Origin: Pseudotabrizicola sp.
GTDB taxonomy: Bacteria; Pseudomonadota; Alphaproteobacteria; Rhodobacterales; Rhodobacteraceae
Assembly: GCF_030684215.1 (NCBI RefSeq)
Contig: NZ_JAUXOV010000036.1
Location: forward strand, 62,001 to 126,000
DNA: 64,000 nt
Direction: 5' to 3'
In this document: one piece after another, positions 44,596-54,174 of the stretch
How the letters are laid out: each line of letters begins with the position of its first letter
Numbering within the stretch: the stretch's first letter is position 1
Program-made: the position numbers and the translations under genes
The notes under the pieces: generated by a model
The model's input: only the letters and a program-made list of their open reading frames with translations
Databases searched by the model: none
What the model was told of the DNA's origin: nothing

Positions 44596-46917
44596 ATGAC
44601 GCCAGACACCACCCGCCGCATTGCGCAAACCATCGCCACCGAGATCAATGCGCAGACCCCGCAAGTGACCGCCGCCGTGGCGCTACTGGATGAGGGCGCG
44701 ACCGTGCCCTTCATCGCGCGCTACCGCAAAGAGGTGACGGGGGGGCTCGACGATTCGCAGCTGCGTCTGCTGGCCGAACGTCTGGTTTACCTGCGCGAGA
44801 TGGAGGGGCGGCGCGCGGCGATTTTTGGCTCGATCACCGAGCAGGGCAAAATGACCGATCCGTTGGCCCAGTCGATTGCCAAGGCGGTGACCAAGGCCGA
44901 GTTGGAAGACATCTACCTGCCCTACAAACCCAAACGCCGGACCAAGGCGATGATCGCGCGCGAAAACGGCCTGCAACCGCTGGTCGATGCGATTCTGGCT
45001 GACCGCTCTGCCGATCCTGTCGCCGTGGCGGCGGGCTTTGTGACCGAAGCGGTGCCGGATACCAAAGCCGCACTTGAAGGCGCGCGTGATATCGTGGCCG
45101 AAGGGTTGTCTGAAAATGCCACCCTTTTGGGTCGGTTGCGTGAGCATATGAAAAAGGTCGCCCGCCTGTCCGCCAAAGCTGTGCCGGGCAAAGAGACCGA
45201 AGGCGCGAAATTCTCAGATTATTTCGCCCATAACGAGGCTTGGGCGACCGCCCCCAGCCACCGCGTTCTGGCCATGCTGCGCGGCCGGAATGAAGGTTTT
45301 CTGACCATTGATCTCGACATCGACCCAGACGCCCCGCGCGGTCAGAGCCCGGCCGAAATGGCCTGTGGTGCGGCCCTGTCTGCGGGCAGCAAGGGGCCCG
45401 GCGACGCATGGCTGCGTGACGCGGCAAGCTGGGCGTGGCGGATCAAGCTGAAGACCTCGCTGACGCTGGATCTGATGGGCGACATCCGCGACCGCGCCGA
45501 AGCCGAGGCGATCAACGTGTTCGCCCGCAATCTCAAGGATTTGTTGCTGGCGGCCCCGGCGGGCGGCAAGGCCACCATGGGTCTTGATCCTGGCATCCGA
45601 ACCGGGGTCAAGGTGGCCGTGGTCGATGCGACGGGCAAGGTTCTGGCGACGGATACCGTCTATCCGTTCCAGCCCAAGAACGATCTGCGCGGCGCACAAA
45701 TGGCCATCGCGCAGCTGATCGGCAAACATAAGGTCCAGCTGATCGCGATTGGCAACGGCACCGCCAGCCGCGAGACGGAAAAGATGGTGGCCGACCTGCT
45801 GGCCGTGCTTCCGGGCGCGGAAAAGCCAGTCAAGGTGATCGTGTCCGAGGCGGGCGCGTCGGTCTATTCCGCGTCGGAGCTGGCGTCGAAAGAGTTTCCC
45901 GATCTGGACGTCAGCTTGCGCGGCGCGGTCAGCATCGCGCGCCGCCTGCAAGATCCTCTTGCCGAACTGGTCAAGATCGAGCCCAAAAGCATCGGCGTTG
46001 GCCAGTATCAGCACGACGTCGACCAGCACCGCCTGAGCCGCAGCCTTGAGGCGGTGGTGGAAGATGCGGTGAACGCGGTGGGGGTTGACCTGAACACTGC
46101 CTCTGCGCCCCTGCTGGCCCGCGTGTCGGGCGTAGGGCCGGGGCTGGCCGAGGCGATTGTCGCGCACCGCGACGCCAATGGCCCGTTCAACACAAGGCGC
46201 GAGTTGTTGAAAGTCGCGCGGCTGGGGCCAAAGGCGTTTGAGCAGGCGGCCGGGTTCCTGCGCATCGCGGGCGGCAAAGAACCGCTGGATGCGTCATCAG
46301 TCCACCCCGAGGCTTACGACGTGGCCCGCCGCATCACTGCCGCCTGTGGTCGCGATATCCGCAGTCTGATGGGAGACGCGGCGGCGTTGCAAAAACTGGA
46401 TCCGCGTGCCTTTATCGATGACCGCTTTGGCCTGCCCACGGTGAAAGATATCCTGTCCGAGTTGGAAAAGCCCGGCCGCGACCCGCGCCCCAGCTTCCGC
46501 ACCGCAACTTTTACCGAAGGCGTGAACGAGATCCGCGACCTGAAACCCGGTATGATGCTGGAAGGCACCGTGACCAACGTGGCAGCCTTCGGTGCCTTTG
46601 TCGATGTGGGCGTCCATCAGGATGGGTTGGTGCATGTCAGCCAGCTTGCCGACCGCTTTGTCAAAGACCCGCATGAAGTGGTGAAGGCCGGCGATGTGGT
46701 GCAGGTCCGCGTGGTTGAGGTCGATGCCCCCCGCAAGCGCATTGCCCTTACCATGCGCAAAGACAGCAGCGACGCGCGCGAAACTGCCCGCGAGCGCGCG
46801 GTGGACCGAGCAGAGAAACCCGCACCACGCGGCAAGCCGCAGCCGATGCAAGCCAGCCCCCAAAGCGCCAGCGCCAATCCGTTTGCCGATGCGCTGAAGG
46901 GTAAGTTCGGGAAATAA
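44596..46917 (+). CDS. tex: Transcription accessory protein Tex
   Basis: A protein of 773 residues, nucleic-acid binding. Order: helical N-domain with [20 protein letters not shown], a YqgF/RNase H-like core ([20 protein letters not shown]), helix-hairpin-helix region ([20 protein letters not shown]) and a C-terminal S1 domain at about 651-722 ([20 protein letters not shown]). The tail is Ala/Pro/Gln-rich. Tex affects transcription and stress survival. I chose ATG 44596; the open frame starts 26 codons earlier without family likeness. A hairpin repeat follows the stop. Confidence 0.95.
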   Translation: MTPDTTRRIAQTIATEINAQTPQVTAAVALLDEGATVPFIARYRKEVTGGLDDSQLRLLAERLVYLREMEGRRAAIFGSITEQGKMTDPLAQSIAKAVTKAELEDIYLPYKPKRRTKAMIARENGLQPLVDAILADRSADPVAVAAGFVTEAVPDTKAALEGARDIVAEGLSENATLLGRLREHMKKVARLSAKAVPGKETEGAKFSDYFAHNEAWATAPSHRVLAMLRGRNEGFLTIDLDIDPDAPRGQSPAEMACGAALSAGSKGPGDAWLRDAASWAWRIKLKTSLTLDLMGDIRDRAEAEAINVFARNLKDLLLAAPAGGKATMGLDPGIRTGVKVAVVDATGKVLATDTVYPFQPKNDLRGAQMAIAQLIGKHKVQLIAIGNGTASRETEKMVADLLAVLPGAEKPVKVIVSEAGASVYSASELASKEFPDLDVSLRGAVSIARRLQDPLAELVKIEPKSIGVGQYQHDVDQHRLSRSLEAVVEDAVNAVGVDLNTASAPLLARVSGVGPGLAEAIVAHRDANGPFNTRRELLKVARLGPKAFEQAAGFLRIAGGKEPLDASSVHPEAYDVARRITAACGRDIRSLMGDAAALQKLDPRAFIDDRFGLPTVKDILSELEKPGRDPRPSFRTATFTEGVNEIRDLKPGMMLEGTVTNVAAFGAFVDVGVHQDGLVHVSQLADRFVKDPHEVVKAGDVVQVRVVEVDAPRKRIALTMRKDSSDARETARERAVDRAEKPAPRGKPQPMQASPQSASANPFADALKGKFGK

Positions 46918-46920
46918 GAT

Positions 46921-46980
46921 GAGTATTTGGAAAGCAGCAATCTCAGGCGCTGTGCCGGATTGCTGCTTGCTGAAATACTC
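46921..46980. repeat. GAGTATTT hairpin repeat, copy 3
   Basis: The left arm GAGTATTTGGAAAGCAGCAA (46921-46940) is identical to copy 1. The right arm ATTGCTGCTTGCTGAAATAC plus TC (46959-46980) pairs with it with small mismatches. It lies between convergent tex and the DUF1178 gene and probably serves as a terminator. Confidence 0.75.
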
Positions 46981-47022
46981 CCGCCGGAGGCACCTGTAAG
47001 CGGTGCAGGCCAGTGACCTTGT

Positions 47023-47451
47023 TCAGTTGGCCTTGCGCTTGGGCAAGAACGGCAGGGGGGCGACTGGCACGCCGTCTTCGATCAGCTTTTTCGCCTCCTC
47101 CGGCTTTGCCTCGCCGTAAATGGCGCGTTCAGGGGTTACTCCGTCGTGCATCTTGCGTGCTTCGGCGGCGAAGTTCAGGCCGACATATTCCGAATTGGCC
47201 TCGACCTGAGCGCGAAGGGCGGCAATGGCTTGTTCGACATCGGTTTCAGGTTGAGACAGGGCGGCAGGCGCTGTGGCAGCGGCGCGGGCGGGACGCACAG
47301 CGGGGGCCATCAGCAATTTTTCAACATCTTTAGATCCGCAAATTGCGCAGGTCACATGGCCGGCTGCGCGCAACGCGTCAAAAGCCGTCGCGGATTGAAA
47401 CCAGCTTTCAAATTCATGCGCTTGCGCACATTTCAGGCTATAGCGGATCAT
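47023..47451 (-). CDS. DUF1178 family protein
   Basis: A protein of 142 residues. The N-terminal zinc-ribbon-like part MIRYSLKCAQAHEFESWFQS with CAICGS (Cys8, Cys35 and Cys38 region) resembles a regulatory FmdB-type fold. After an Ala/Pro linker come VGLNFAAEARKMHDGVTPER and a C-terminal VAPLPFLPK. Function unknown, cytoplasmic. It lies 60 bases downstream of the Nudix gene on the same strand. Confidence 0.88.
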   Translation of the reverse strand: MIRYSLKCAQAHEFESWFQSATAFDALRAAGHVTCAICGSKDVEKLLMAPAVRPARAAATAPAALSQPETDVEQAIAALRAQVEANSEYVGLNFAAEARKMHDGVTPERAIYGEAKPEEAKKLIEDGVPVAPLPFLPKRKAN

Positions 47452-47511
47452 GTTTTGCCCAATACGGAAGGACTGTGCCCATACCCACAGCTAACCATCG
47501 CACAGGCGAAT

Positions 47512-48009
47512 TCAAGCGCGCTTTTTGCGCTCGGCTGTACAGACGAGCTTTGGGCCGGCGACTGCAAGCTGCGCCAGAAGCCTGCGCAATTCGGGTTCCA
47601 TCACTTTGAGCGCGGCTTTCTGGGCATCAAACCATTTGCGCCTGCGCTGTTTGCGTTCGGGAAACTTGTCAGCAAGGCTGGCCACGCGCAGGGCAAAGAC
47701 GCTGACGTGGCAAGGGATCGGATCTTTGGGTGTGCGCAGCTTGTCATAGCTGTAAAACCCGAGCGGGGCCGAGGCATCGACCGCACCTTGCACGCCCGCT
47801 TCTTCCCACGCCTCTATCGCGGCGGTCTCGAACGGTGTTTTGCCGCTGATTGGCCAACCTTTCGGCACGATCCAGCGCCCGGTGTCACGGCTGGTGATCA
47901 ACAGCACCTGCACGCGGTGACGGTGCATGCGCCAGCACAGCGCAGCATTCTGGCTGGAAACCCCTTCTGGCAGGGGGATGGAAAATTGGTCAGGCGTTGT
48001 TTGTTTCAA
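47512..48009 (-). CDS. Nudix hydrolase with altered Nudix box
   Basis: A protein of 165 residues with a Nudix fold: RVQVLLITSRDTGRWIVPKG, then the box GWPISGKTPFETAAIEAWEE plus AGV. The two acidic catalytic residues of EExG are kept, while the Glu after G-x5 is Lys and the Arg of the REUxEE core is Ile. DIPP-like alphaproteobacterial members look similar. Substrate unknown, possibly a diphosphoinositol or nucleoside diphosphate. The start is TTG 48007-48009 with a weak ribosome site, so the N-terminus is uncertain. Confidence 0.82.
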   Translation of the reverse strand: MKQTTPDQFSIPLPEGVSSQNAALCWRMHRHRVQVLLITSRDTGRWIVPKGWPISGKTPFETAAIEAWEEAGVQGAVDASAPLGFYSYDKLRTPKDPIPCHVSVFALRVASLADKFPERKQRRRKWFDAQKAALKVMEPELRRLLAQLAVAGPKLVCTAERKKRA

Positions 48010-48136
48010 GTCGTTGTTTTCTTCTTCTGCCCGTGATCTGTCACAGTCTTGCGCTGGATACTCCTTAAAGCTACAGCCAGAAAGCTGGCTTCAATAGGGC
48101 ATATCTTTTGGTTATCTCTATATATTGGGTCTTAGT

Positions 48137-48149
48137 TGACAATTTGTCA
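48137..48149. promoter_or_regulatory. TGACA-ATT-TGTCA palindrome between divergent genes
   Basis: A perfect 5-bp dyad with a 3-base centre, overlapping a TTGACA that could be a -35 element. It lies 108 bases before the glutathione peroxidase start in the region divergent from the Nudix gene. Operator function is inferred. Confidence 0.35.
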
Positions 48150-48256
48150 CCCCCGGCAGCGACGAAATGCGCGAGCTGAGCGACTCCACTTGTGTCAGGC
48201 TTTGACCTTTTGCCGCATCGGCCTATCTTGCCTGACAGAACCTGGGAGGTTTTAGA

Positions 48257-48796
48257 ATGCGTCGTCGGATGGTTCTGGCCGGAATCGGCATTGGTCTTTT
48301 GGCTTTCACGGGTCAGGCGGCGACTCTGCCAGGTGCAGGGGCATTTTCGTTTGCGTCGATTGATGGCGGGATTGTCGATCTTGCCGATTGGCGCGGCAAA
48401 CCGGTGCTGGTGGTCAACACGGCCTCACTCTGCGGTTTTGCCGGGCAATTTGACGATTTACAGGCGCTGCATGAGCGATACGGCGCGCGGGGCCTTTTGG
48501 TGCTTGCGGTGCCTTCTGACGATTTCAACCAAGAGCTGGCAGACGCGCAGGCCGTCAAGGAATACTGCGCGGTGAATTTTGACCTGACCTTGCCGATGAC
48601 AGACATCACCCATGTCCGCGGTGAGCAGGCGCATCCGTTTTACAAATGGATGGCTGCCGAGCATGGCTTTACCCCCGGGTGGAACTTCAACAAGGTGCTG
48701 ATCGGCGCGCAAGGTGAAGTGTTGGGCACATGGGGCTCGGCAGTCAAGCCGACCGCAGGCGCGATCACCAAGCGGATCGAGCCGTTGTTGCGCTGA
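48257..48796 (+). CDS. Exported glutathione peroxidase (thiol type)
   Basis: A protein of 179 residues. An N-terminal signal-like segment (VLAGIGIGLLAFTGQAA) precedes the GPx fold: NTASLCGFAGQFDDLQALHE with peroxidatic Cys59 and Gln64, LAVPSDDFNQELADAQAVKE, and WNFNKVLIGAQG with the Trp/Asn pair. It reduces hydroperoxides, more likely with thioredoxin-like donors than glutathione. GGGAGG precedes the ATG. It overlaps the downstream gene if that starts at its ATG. Confidence 0.9.
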   Translation: MRRRMVLAGIGIGLLAFTGQAATLPGAGAFSFASIDGGIVDLADWRGKPVLVVNTASLCGFAGQFDDLQALHERYGARGLLVLAVPSDDFNQELADAQAVKEYCAVNFDLTLPMTDITHVRGEQAHPFYKWMAAEHGFTPGWNFNKVLIGAQGEVLGTWGSAVKPTAGAITKRIEPLLR

Positions 48797-49908
48797 TCTT
48801 GCCTCTGTTCATCGGGTCAGAGATTTATCGCGGGTCATCCTATGGCCCGTCGCATCCGTTGCGGGTGCCGCGCGTGTCAACGGTGATGGATATGTGCCGG
48901 GCTTTGGGTTGGCTGCCCTCTGCGCGCTATCGCACCAGCCCGCGCGCAAAACTGGGCGCTTTGGCGCAGTGGCACACGCCGGACTATCTGGCCGCCTTGC
49001 AGCAGGCCGAGCGTGAAGGTGATGTCGCCGATGATGCGCGGGTGCGGCATCATCTGGGCACGCTGTCGAACCCGGTTTTTGGCCAGATGTTTTCGCGCCC
49101 GGCCACTGGGGCGGGGGGTGTCATACTGGCGGCTGAACTCCTCGCCAACGGCACCGCTGCGGTGCATGTGCCGGGTGGCGGCACACATCACGGGCTGCCC
49201 GACCGGGCCAACGGCTTTTGCTATCTGAACGATCCGGTGCTGGCGATTTTGGCGCTGCGCCATGCTGGCCTGCGCCGCATTGCCTATATCGACATTGATG
49301 CACATCACTGTGACGGGGTGCAGCATGGCTTTTCGGGCGATCCACGCACCCTGCTGATCTCGACCCATGAAGAAGGACGTTGGCCGTTTACCGGGGCGCT
49401 GGAGGATGACGGCGGCGGCAATTGCGTGAACCTGCCGGTGCTGCGCGGCTTTAACGATACGGAAATGCGCGCGGTGCTGGACGGTGTGATCTTGCCCCAT
49501 GTGCAGGCGCACCGTCCCGATGTGATCATCCTGCAAGCCGGGGCGGATTCGCTGGATGAAGACCCGCTGTCACGGCTTTCCCTGTCGAACTGCGCCTATA
49601 TTGAGGTGCTGCGCGGCCTTCTGCCGATGGCGCCACGGTTTTTGCTGTTGGGTGGCGGTGGCTATAACCCGTGGTCGGTGGGGCGCTGCTGGTCGGTGCT
49701 TTGGGCCACGCTGGCGGGGGTGGAAATCCCTGACCAGCTGCCAGACCCGGCGCAAGACATATTGCGCGCCCTGCATTGGGGCGGGGGGGGGCGCCCGCCG
49801 CCTGCGCCGCATCTGCTGACCACGCTGCTGGACCCGCCCCGCGAAGGCCCGGTCCGCCCGGAAATCCGCGCAAGGATAGCCCGTCTGGCGCAGCGTTTGC
49901 GGGCATAG
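48730..49908 (+). CDS. Histone-deacetylase-superfamily (AcuC-like) deacetylase
   Basis: Up to 392 residues. Zinc deacetylase motifs are complete: HVPGGGTHHGLPDRANGFCY (active-site His pair), YIDIDAHHCDGVQHGF (zinc Asp and His), QAGADSLDEDPLSRL (second Asp) and LLLGGGGYNP. Bacterial members remove acetyl groups from acetyl-CoA synthetase lysines, polyamines or other amides; substrate not set here. ATG 48730 lies 67 bases inside the peroxidase gene; TTG 48799, just after its stop, is an alternative that gives 369 residues starting before IGSEIYRG. neuB follows 63 bases later. Confidence 0.85.
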   Translation: MGLGSQADRRRDHQADRAVVALILPLFIGSEIYRGSSYGPSHPLRVPRVSTVMDMCRALGWLPSARYRTSPRAKLGALAQWHTPDYLAALQQAEREGDVADDARVRHHLGTLSNPVFGQMFSRPATGAGGVILAAELLANGTAAVHVPGGGTHHGLPDRANGFCYLNDPVLAILALRHAGLRRIAYIDIDAHHCDGVQHGFSGDPRTLLISTHEEGRWPFTGALEDDGGGNCVNLPVLRGFNDTEMRAVLDGVILPHVQAHRPDVIILQAGADSLDEDPLSRLSLSNCAYIEVLRGLLPMAPRFLLLGGGGYNPWSVGRCWSVLWATLAGVEIPDQLPDPAQDILRALHWGGGGRPPPAPHLLTTLLDPPREGPVRPEIRARIARLAQRLRA

Positions 49909-49971
49909 GGCTTTCCTTGCGCCCGCGCGGGCGGTAGATCAGGACAAAACCCTTGCAAGGACCGCGCCCCC

Positions 49972-51000
49972 ATGAAAATCGGCACCCGTGAGATTGGCCC
50001 CGATCACCCGCCTTTGGTTATCGCAGAAATCGGCATCAACCATGGTGGCAGCCTTGCCGTCGCCAAAGAGATGGTGCGACTTGCTGCGGGGGCAGGCTGC
50101 GAGATGATCAAGCACCAGACCCATATCATCGAAGATGAGATGACCGAGGAGGCAAAGTCGATCTTTCCGCCCAATGCGGATGTGTCGATCTGGCATGTGA
50201 TGGAGGCCTGCGCGCTGTCACTGACGGATGAGGCAGAGCTGAAACGCTATACTGAATCGCTGGGGATGATCTGGATATCTACCCCGTTTTCGCGCGCGGC
50301 GGCGGATTTTCTCGAAACCCTTGACGTGCCTGCCTACAAGATCGGGTCGGGCGAGGCGGACAATCTGCCGCTTATCCGCCACATCGCGCGCAAGGGCAAA
50401 CCGGTGATCCTGTCCACGGGGATGCAGACTATTGAAACCATCCGCGCCAGCGTGGCCATTCTGGATGCGGCTGGGGTGGACTACGCGCTGCTGGAATGCA
50501 CCAACCTCTATCCCTCACCCCCCGAGATTGTCAGCTTGCGCGGCGTGACCGATCTGAAAAATGCGTTTCCGAATGCGGTTGTGGGGTTCTCTGACCATTC
50601 CATCGGGCCAGAAATGGCGCTTGCGAGCGTGGCGTTGGGGGCGTCCATTCTGGAACGGCACTACACCGATACCCGCTACCGCAAGGGCCCCGATATCATC
50701 AACTCGATGGACCCGTCCGAACTGCGCCACCTGATCGACCGCTCACGCGAGATCTGGATCGCCGCCAACAACCCCAAACAACGGACCGAAGCCGAAGAAC
50801 CCGTCTACCGCTTCGCCCGCGCCAGCGTGGTGGCCGATGCCGACCTGCCCGCAGGCCATGTGATCACCGAATCCGACATCTGGGCGCGCCGCCCCGGCTC
50901 GGGCGAGATTGCGGGCTATGATTTCGACAAGGTGGTAGGCAAACGCCTGACCCGCGCCGTAACGCGGAACACGCAGTTGAAATGGGCGGATCTGGCGTGA
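49972..51000 (+). CDS. neuB: N-acetylneuraminate (nonulosonate) synthase
   Basis: A protein of 342 residues. It condenses phosphoenolpyruvate with N-acetylmannosamine (or a related hexose) to a nonulosonic acid. Motifs: VIAEIGINHGGSLAVAKEMV, HQTHIIEDEM, STPFSRAAADFLETLDVPAY, KIGSGEADNLPLI, STGMQTIETI, LLECTNLYPSPPEIV and HYTDTRYRKGPD, followed by a C-terminal SAF (antifreeze-like) domain around 280-342 (DLPAGHVITESDIWARRPG). First gene of the surface-sugar locus. It ends overlapping the RgpF-like gene. Confidence 0.93.
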   Translation: MKIGTREIGPDHPPLVIAEIGINHGGSLAVAKEMVRLAAGAGCEMIKHQTHIIEDEMTEEAKSIFPPNADVSIWHVMEACALSLTDEAELKRYTESLGMIWISTPFSRAAADFLETLDVPAYKIGSGEADNLPLIRHIARKGKPVILSTGMQTIETIRASVAILDAAGVDYALLECTNLYPSPPEIVSLRGVTDLKNAFPNAVVGFSDHSIGPEMALASVALGASILERHYTDTRYRKGPDIINSMDPSELRHLIDRSREIWIAANNPKQRTEAEEPVYRFARASVVADADLPAGHVITESDIWARRPGSGEIAGYDFDKVVGKRLTRAVTRNTQLKWADLA

Positions 51001-52136
51001 TCCCGGGGTGGAAGATTGCCCGGGAGTTTGACCGGTTCGTCCAGCAGATTAAGGCCGTGATCGGATTGACATGGGAACCTGTAGTTCAGTGGCGCTATGA
51101 CAGGAACCGGGTCACGCTCACTCGGATCATATCTACCGGGCAATCGCCCTTGGACAAGATTGCGATCTATCTGATCTTTCAACCGAAAGGACTGTGCATA
51201 TCAACTCTTGAGACCTGCCGCATTCTGGCGCGTCAAGGCTACAGTGTGCTCATTGTCTCAAACGGACAGCTTGCCGAGAATGATATAGCGCTGTTGCGGG
51301 ATCAGGTCTGGGCCGTGTTGATCCGCCCCAATTACGGTTATGATTTCGGTGGCTATCGTGATGGGATACTCCACCTTTTCGATGTCCGCGCTGATCCGGC
51401 AAAACTACTGGTGATGAACGACTCCATTTGGTTTCCAACAGGCCCGGAAGATACCTTGCTTCCAAGAATGGAGGCATCCGGAATAGATGTGACCGGAACA
51501 GTTGTTCATCGATCGCATCGTTCAAAAACCAGACAGGGCTTTGGATCGAGGGTGATCGAGAGCTATTTTTTCCTGTTTGATCGTCATGCTGTGCGGTCCG
51601 AGTGCTTTCGGTCATTCTGGCAGCGCTATCGTCTGTCGTCCAACAAGTACAACGCGGTTTACCGCGGCGAGCGAAAGATCACCGAGGAAATGCGAAAAGG
51701 TGGGCTGACCGCCGATGGCTTGTTTGGCCGCGAAGACTTTATGACAGCTCTTGAGCAACAGGATTCGGAGTTTTTGCGAAAAACGCTTTTTTATGCGGCC
51801 TATACCGATGATGTGTTCAGGGCTGAGGGTGAGGCCCTGTTGTCTGAACCTGTCGATGCCCAGAACTGGCGTGCGAACGTTATCGACCACATCAGAAGGG
51901 TCACGCTGAAGCGGAATTTTCATGGCGCATTTGTATTTGCAAGCATGACCTTGCTGGACATGCCCTTTCTGAAAAAAGGGACTGGTACGTTTCTGAAGCG
52001 AACATACGGTACGCTTTACACTCGGATGCGCGAAAGATATCTGGCTGCGGTCATGGCCGGAGATTTGCCCCGTCCCAGATCAGAAGTTATCGATGAAATC
52101 GTCCAGCGTGATGGAGTGAAGCTTGACCCGCACTGA
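50997..52136 (+). CDS. RgpF-like rhamnan synthesis / glycosyltransferase protein
   Basis: About 379 residues. The core resembles RgpF-type proteins: DKIAIYLIFQPKG, YSVLIVSNGQL, IRPNYGYDFGGYRDGI (family signature) and KLLVMNDSIWFP, then SYFFLFDRHAV. Such proteins act in O-antigen or capsule sugar assembly. GTG 50997 gives a 4-base overlap with neuB; ATG 50982 is also possible. Codon use is AT-richer than neuB, neuC and kdtA around it, suggesting later insertion together with the following gene. Confidence 0.75.
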   Translation: MIPGWKIAREFDRFVQQIKAVIGLTWEPVVQWRYDRNRVTLTRIISTGQSPLDKIAIYLIFQPKGLCISTLETCRILARQGYSVLIVSNGQLAENDIALLRDQVWAVLIRPNYGYDFGGYRDGILHLFDVRADPAKLLVMNDSIWFPTGPEDTLLPRMEASGIDVTGTVVHRSHRSKTRQGFGSRVIESYFFLFDRHAVRSECFRSFWQRYRLSSNKYNAVYRGERKITEEMRKGGLTADGLFGREDFMTALEQQDSEFLRKTLFYAAYTDDVFRAEGEALLSEPVDAQNWRANVIDHIRRVTLKRNFHGAFVFASMTLLDMPFLKKGTGTFLKRTYGTLYTRMRERYLAAVMAGDLPRPRSEVIDEIVQRDGVKLDPH

Positions 52137-52276
52137 AGCGGAATGGAATATCTTAGAAAAACGGCTGGATCAGCAGACGTTGGTTCCGATAGCAGATGAC
52201 AAGCGCTGGTATGTAGCACCGATGGGGGAGCTGGGATGTTTCCCAGTAGCCAGCTGGTTCTGAAGGAGACGAAACG

Positions 52277-53050
52277 ATGCCCAATCTTCCATGGTGGAAA
52301 CTCTCCCGAGAAATTGGTCGGATCAGGGGCAAGATCAAGTTTGCATTGCTCGGTCTGGATAGATCTAGAACGACGATTTTCTATCAGGGATTACAGGTTC
52401 CTATCGCACGGTCGGGTATGCGGTCCGATGTTGTTATGGCGCTCGCCCGTAATTATTACGAAACCCCCGAGATTAAGGGGTTGCGTGCGTGCATTAGGCC
52501 TGGAGATAGGGTTCTGGAGCTTGGTTCGGGCCTTGGGATTGTGACCGCCCTTATTGGTCGAGCCTGCGGACCGGACGGATTTGTTCTTTCGTTTGAAGCC
52601 AACCCAGATCTGATTTCTGACACCCGAAAGTTTCTAAAAGATCATAACATAGAAAATGTCGAACTTTGTCATGCTGTTCTGGTACCGCATGCCGACGTCG
52701 ATGAGACACGGGAATTTCACATCTCTGGATCCTTTGCCTCGAACTCTATGCTGGATATCAATGATGGGCGAAGTGTCAGAACAATTTCTGTTCCGGCCCG
52801 GTCGGTTTTAGATGTGGTTGTAGAGTTTAAGCCAACGGTTCTCATGTGTGATATCGAAGGCGGAGAGGCAGAATTGATACCAGCACTGGAAGCCGGAGGA
52901 TTGCGGGCAGTTGTGATTGAACTGCACCCGCATATTCTGTCCGCTGAGCAGATAGAGTCAATCTACACGTCCCTTGCCAGATATGGCTTGCAGCCTTCTC
53001 CTTGCCAGCTTGGCGGAACTGTGGTGATGTTCCGGCGAGATTTGAATTGA
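52277..53050 (+). CDS. FkbM-family methyltransferase
   Basis: A protein of 257 residues. SAM-binding fold: DRVLELGSGLGIVTALIGRA (motif I), VLSFEANPDLI (acidic loop), then the FkbM-type MCDIEGGEAELIPALEAGG and VVIELHPHIL. It probably methylates a sugar hydroxyl or carboxyl on a surface glycan. AAGGAGA lies just before the ATG. The 140 bases before it hold no gene. The end overlaps neuC by 4 bases through a TTG start. Confidence 0.85.
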   Translation: MPNLPWWKLSREIGRIRGKIKFALLGLDRSRTTIFYQGLQVPIARSGMRSDVVMALARNYYETPEIKGLRACIRPGDRVLELGSGLGIVTALIGRACGPDGFVLSFEANPDLISDTRKFLKDHNIENVELCHAVLVPHADVDETREFHISGSFASNSMLDINDGRSVRTISVPARSVLDVVVEFKPTVLMCDIEGGEAELIPALEAGGLRAVVIELHPHILSAEQIESIYTSLARYGLQPSPCQLGGTVVMFRRDLN

Positions 53051-54174
53051 CAAAATCCCTCCTCTTCCTCACCGGCACCCGCGCCGATTTCGGCAAGCTG
53101 GAACCGCTGGCCGCGGCCGCGCGCGATGCGGGCCATGCAGTGACGTTTTTCGTCACCGGCATGCATATGATGGACCGCTACGGCCTTACCAAGCTAGAGG
53201 TGCAGCGCATGCCGGGGGTGCGGGTGCATGAATTTCTGAACCAGCGCCCCGGTGATGGTCAGGATATCGTGCTGGCGAAAACCGTCGTCGGCTTTTCGGA
53301 TTATATCACCGAACACCAGCCCGATCTGATCGTCATTCATGGTGACCGGATAGAGGCACTGGCGGGCGCTCTGGTTGCCGCCACCAACTACATTCCGTCC
53401 GCCCATATTGAGGGCGGCGAGGTGTCGGGCACCATTGATGAGGTGTTCCGCCACTGCAACACCAAGCTGGCCACGCATCATTTTGTTTCTTCTGATAGCG
53501 CCAAGCGGCGGGTGATGGTGCTGGGCGAGGCCGAGGAGGCGATCCATGTCATCGGCTCGCCCGAGCTTGATTTCCACGCTGGGCCGTCAGGGGTTTCGCT
53601 GGATGAGGTGCGCGCGCGCTATGACATTCCCTTTGCCGATTACGGCATCGCGGTGTTTCACCCTGTCACCTCCGAGCAGGCCACGATGGGTGCGCAGGCG
53701 CAGGCGCTGTTTGGCGCGCTTGACGCGTCGGGGCGTAGTTTTGTGGTGATCGCGCCGAACAATGATCCGGGGTCGGATGCGATTTTCAGCGTGCTGAACT
53801 GCCTGACCAAGGATCGATTCCGCCTGATCCCGTCGATGCGGTTCGCGCATTTCTCGGAACTGATGAAACACGCGGCTTGTATGGTCGGCAACTCCAGTGC
53901 CGGCGTGCGTGAGGCGCCGTTTCTGGGCATCCCATCGCTGGATGTTGGTACCCGCCAGACCAATCGGGCGATGGCAGCGTCAGTTGCCTTTGCGGGCGCG
54001 GGCGACGCGTCGGCAGTGGCGCAGTTTCTGGCGACCCGCTGGGGTCAGCGCCATGCCCAAGACACAGGCTTTGGAACAGGCCGCGCCGCTGACCGCTTTG
54101 CTCAGACCCTGACCAGCCCCAAATTTTGGGCGCAGGGGCTTCAGAAATCTTTCCAAGATCAAGATCTTGCCTAG
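53047..54174 (+). CDS. neuC: Hydrolysing UDP-N-acetylglucosamine 2-epimerase
   Basis: About 375 residues. It converts UDP-GlcNAc to N-acetylmannosamine plus UDP, feeding NeuB. Motifs: LFLTGTRADFGKLEPLAAAA, VIHGDRIEALAGALVAA, AHIEGGEVSGTIDEVFRH (hydrolysing subgroup), AVFHPVTSE, IAPNNDPGSD and GNSSAGVREAPFLGIPSLDV plus GTRQ. TTG at 53047-53049 overlaps the fkbM stop (TTGA); a longer ATG start at 53002 is possible but the conserved fold begins at this TTG. The start of the next gene overlaps its end by 8 bases. Confidence 0.93.
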   Translation: MTKSLLFLTGTRADFGKLEPLAAAARDAGHAVTFFVTGMHMMDRYGLTKLEVQRMPGVRVHEFLNQRPGDGQDIVLAKTVVGFSDYITEHQPDLIVIHGDRIEALAGALVAATNYIPSAHIEGGEVSGTIDEVFRHCNTKLATHHFVSSDSAKRRVMVLGEAEEAIHVIGSPELDFHAGPSGVSLDEVRARYDIPFADYGIAVFHPVTSEQATMGAQAQALFGALDASGRSFVVIAPNNDPGSDAIFSVLNCLTKDRFRLIPSMRFAHFSELMKHAACMVGNSSAGVREAPFLGIPSLDVGTRQTNRAMAASVAFAGAGDASAVAQFLATRWGQRHAQDTGFGTGRAADRFAQTLTSPKFWAQGLQKSFQDQDLA

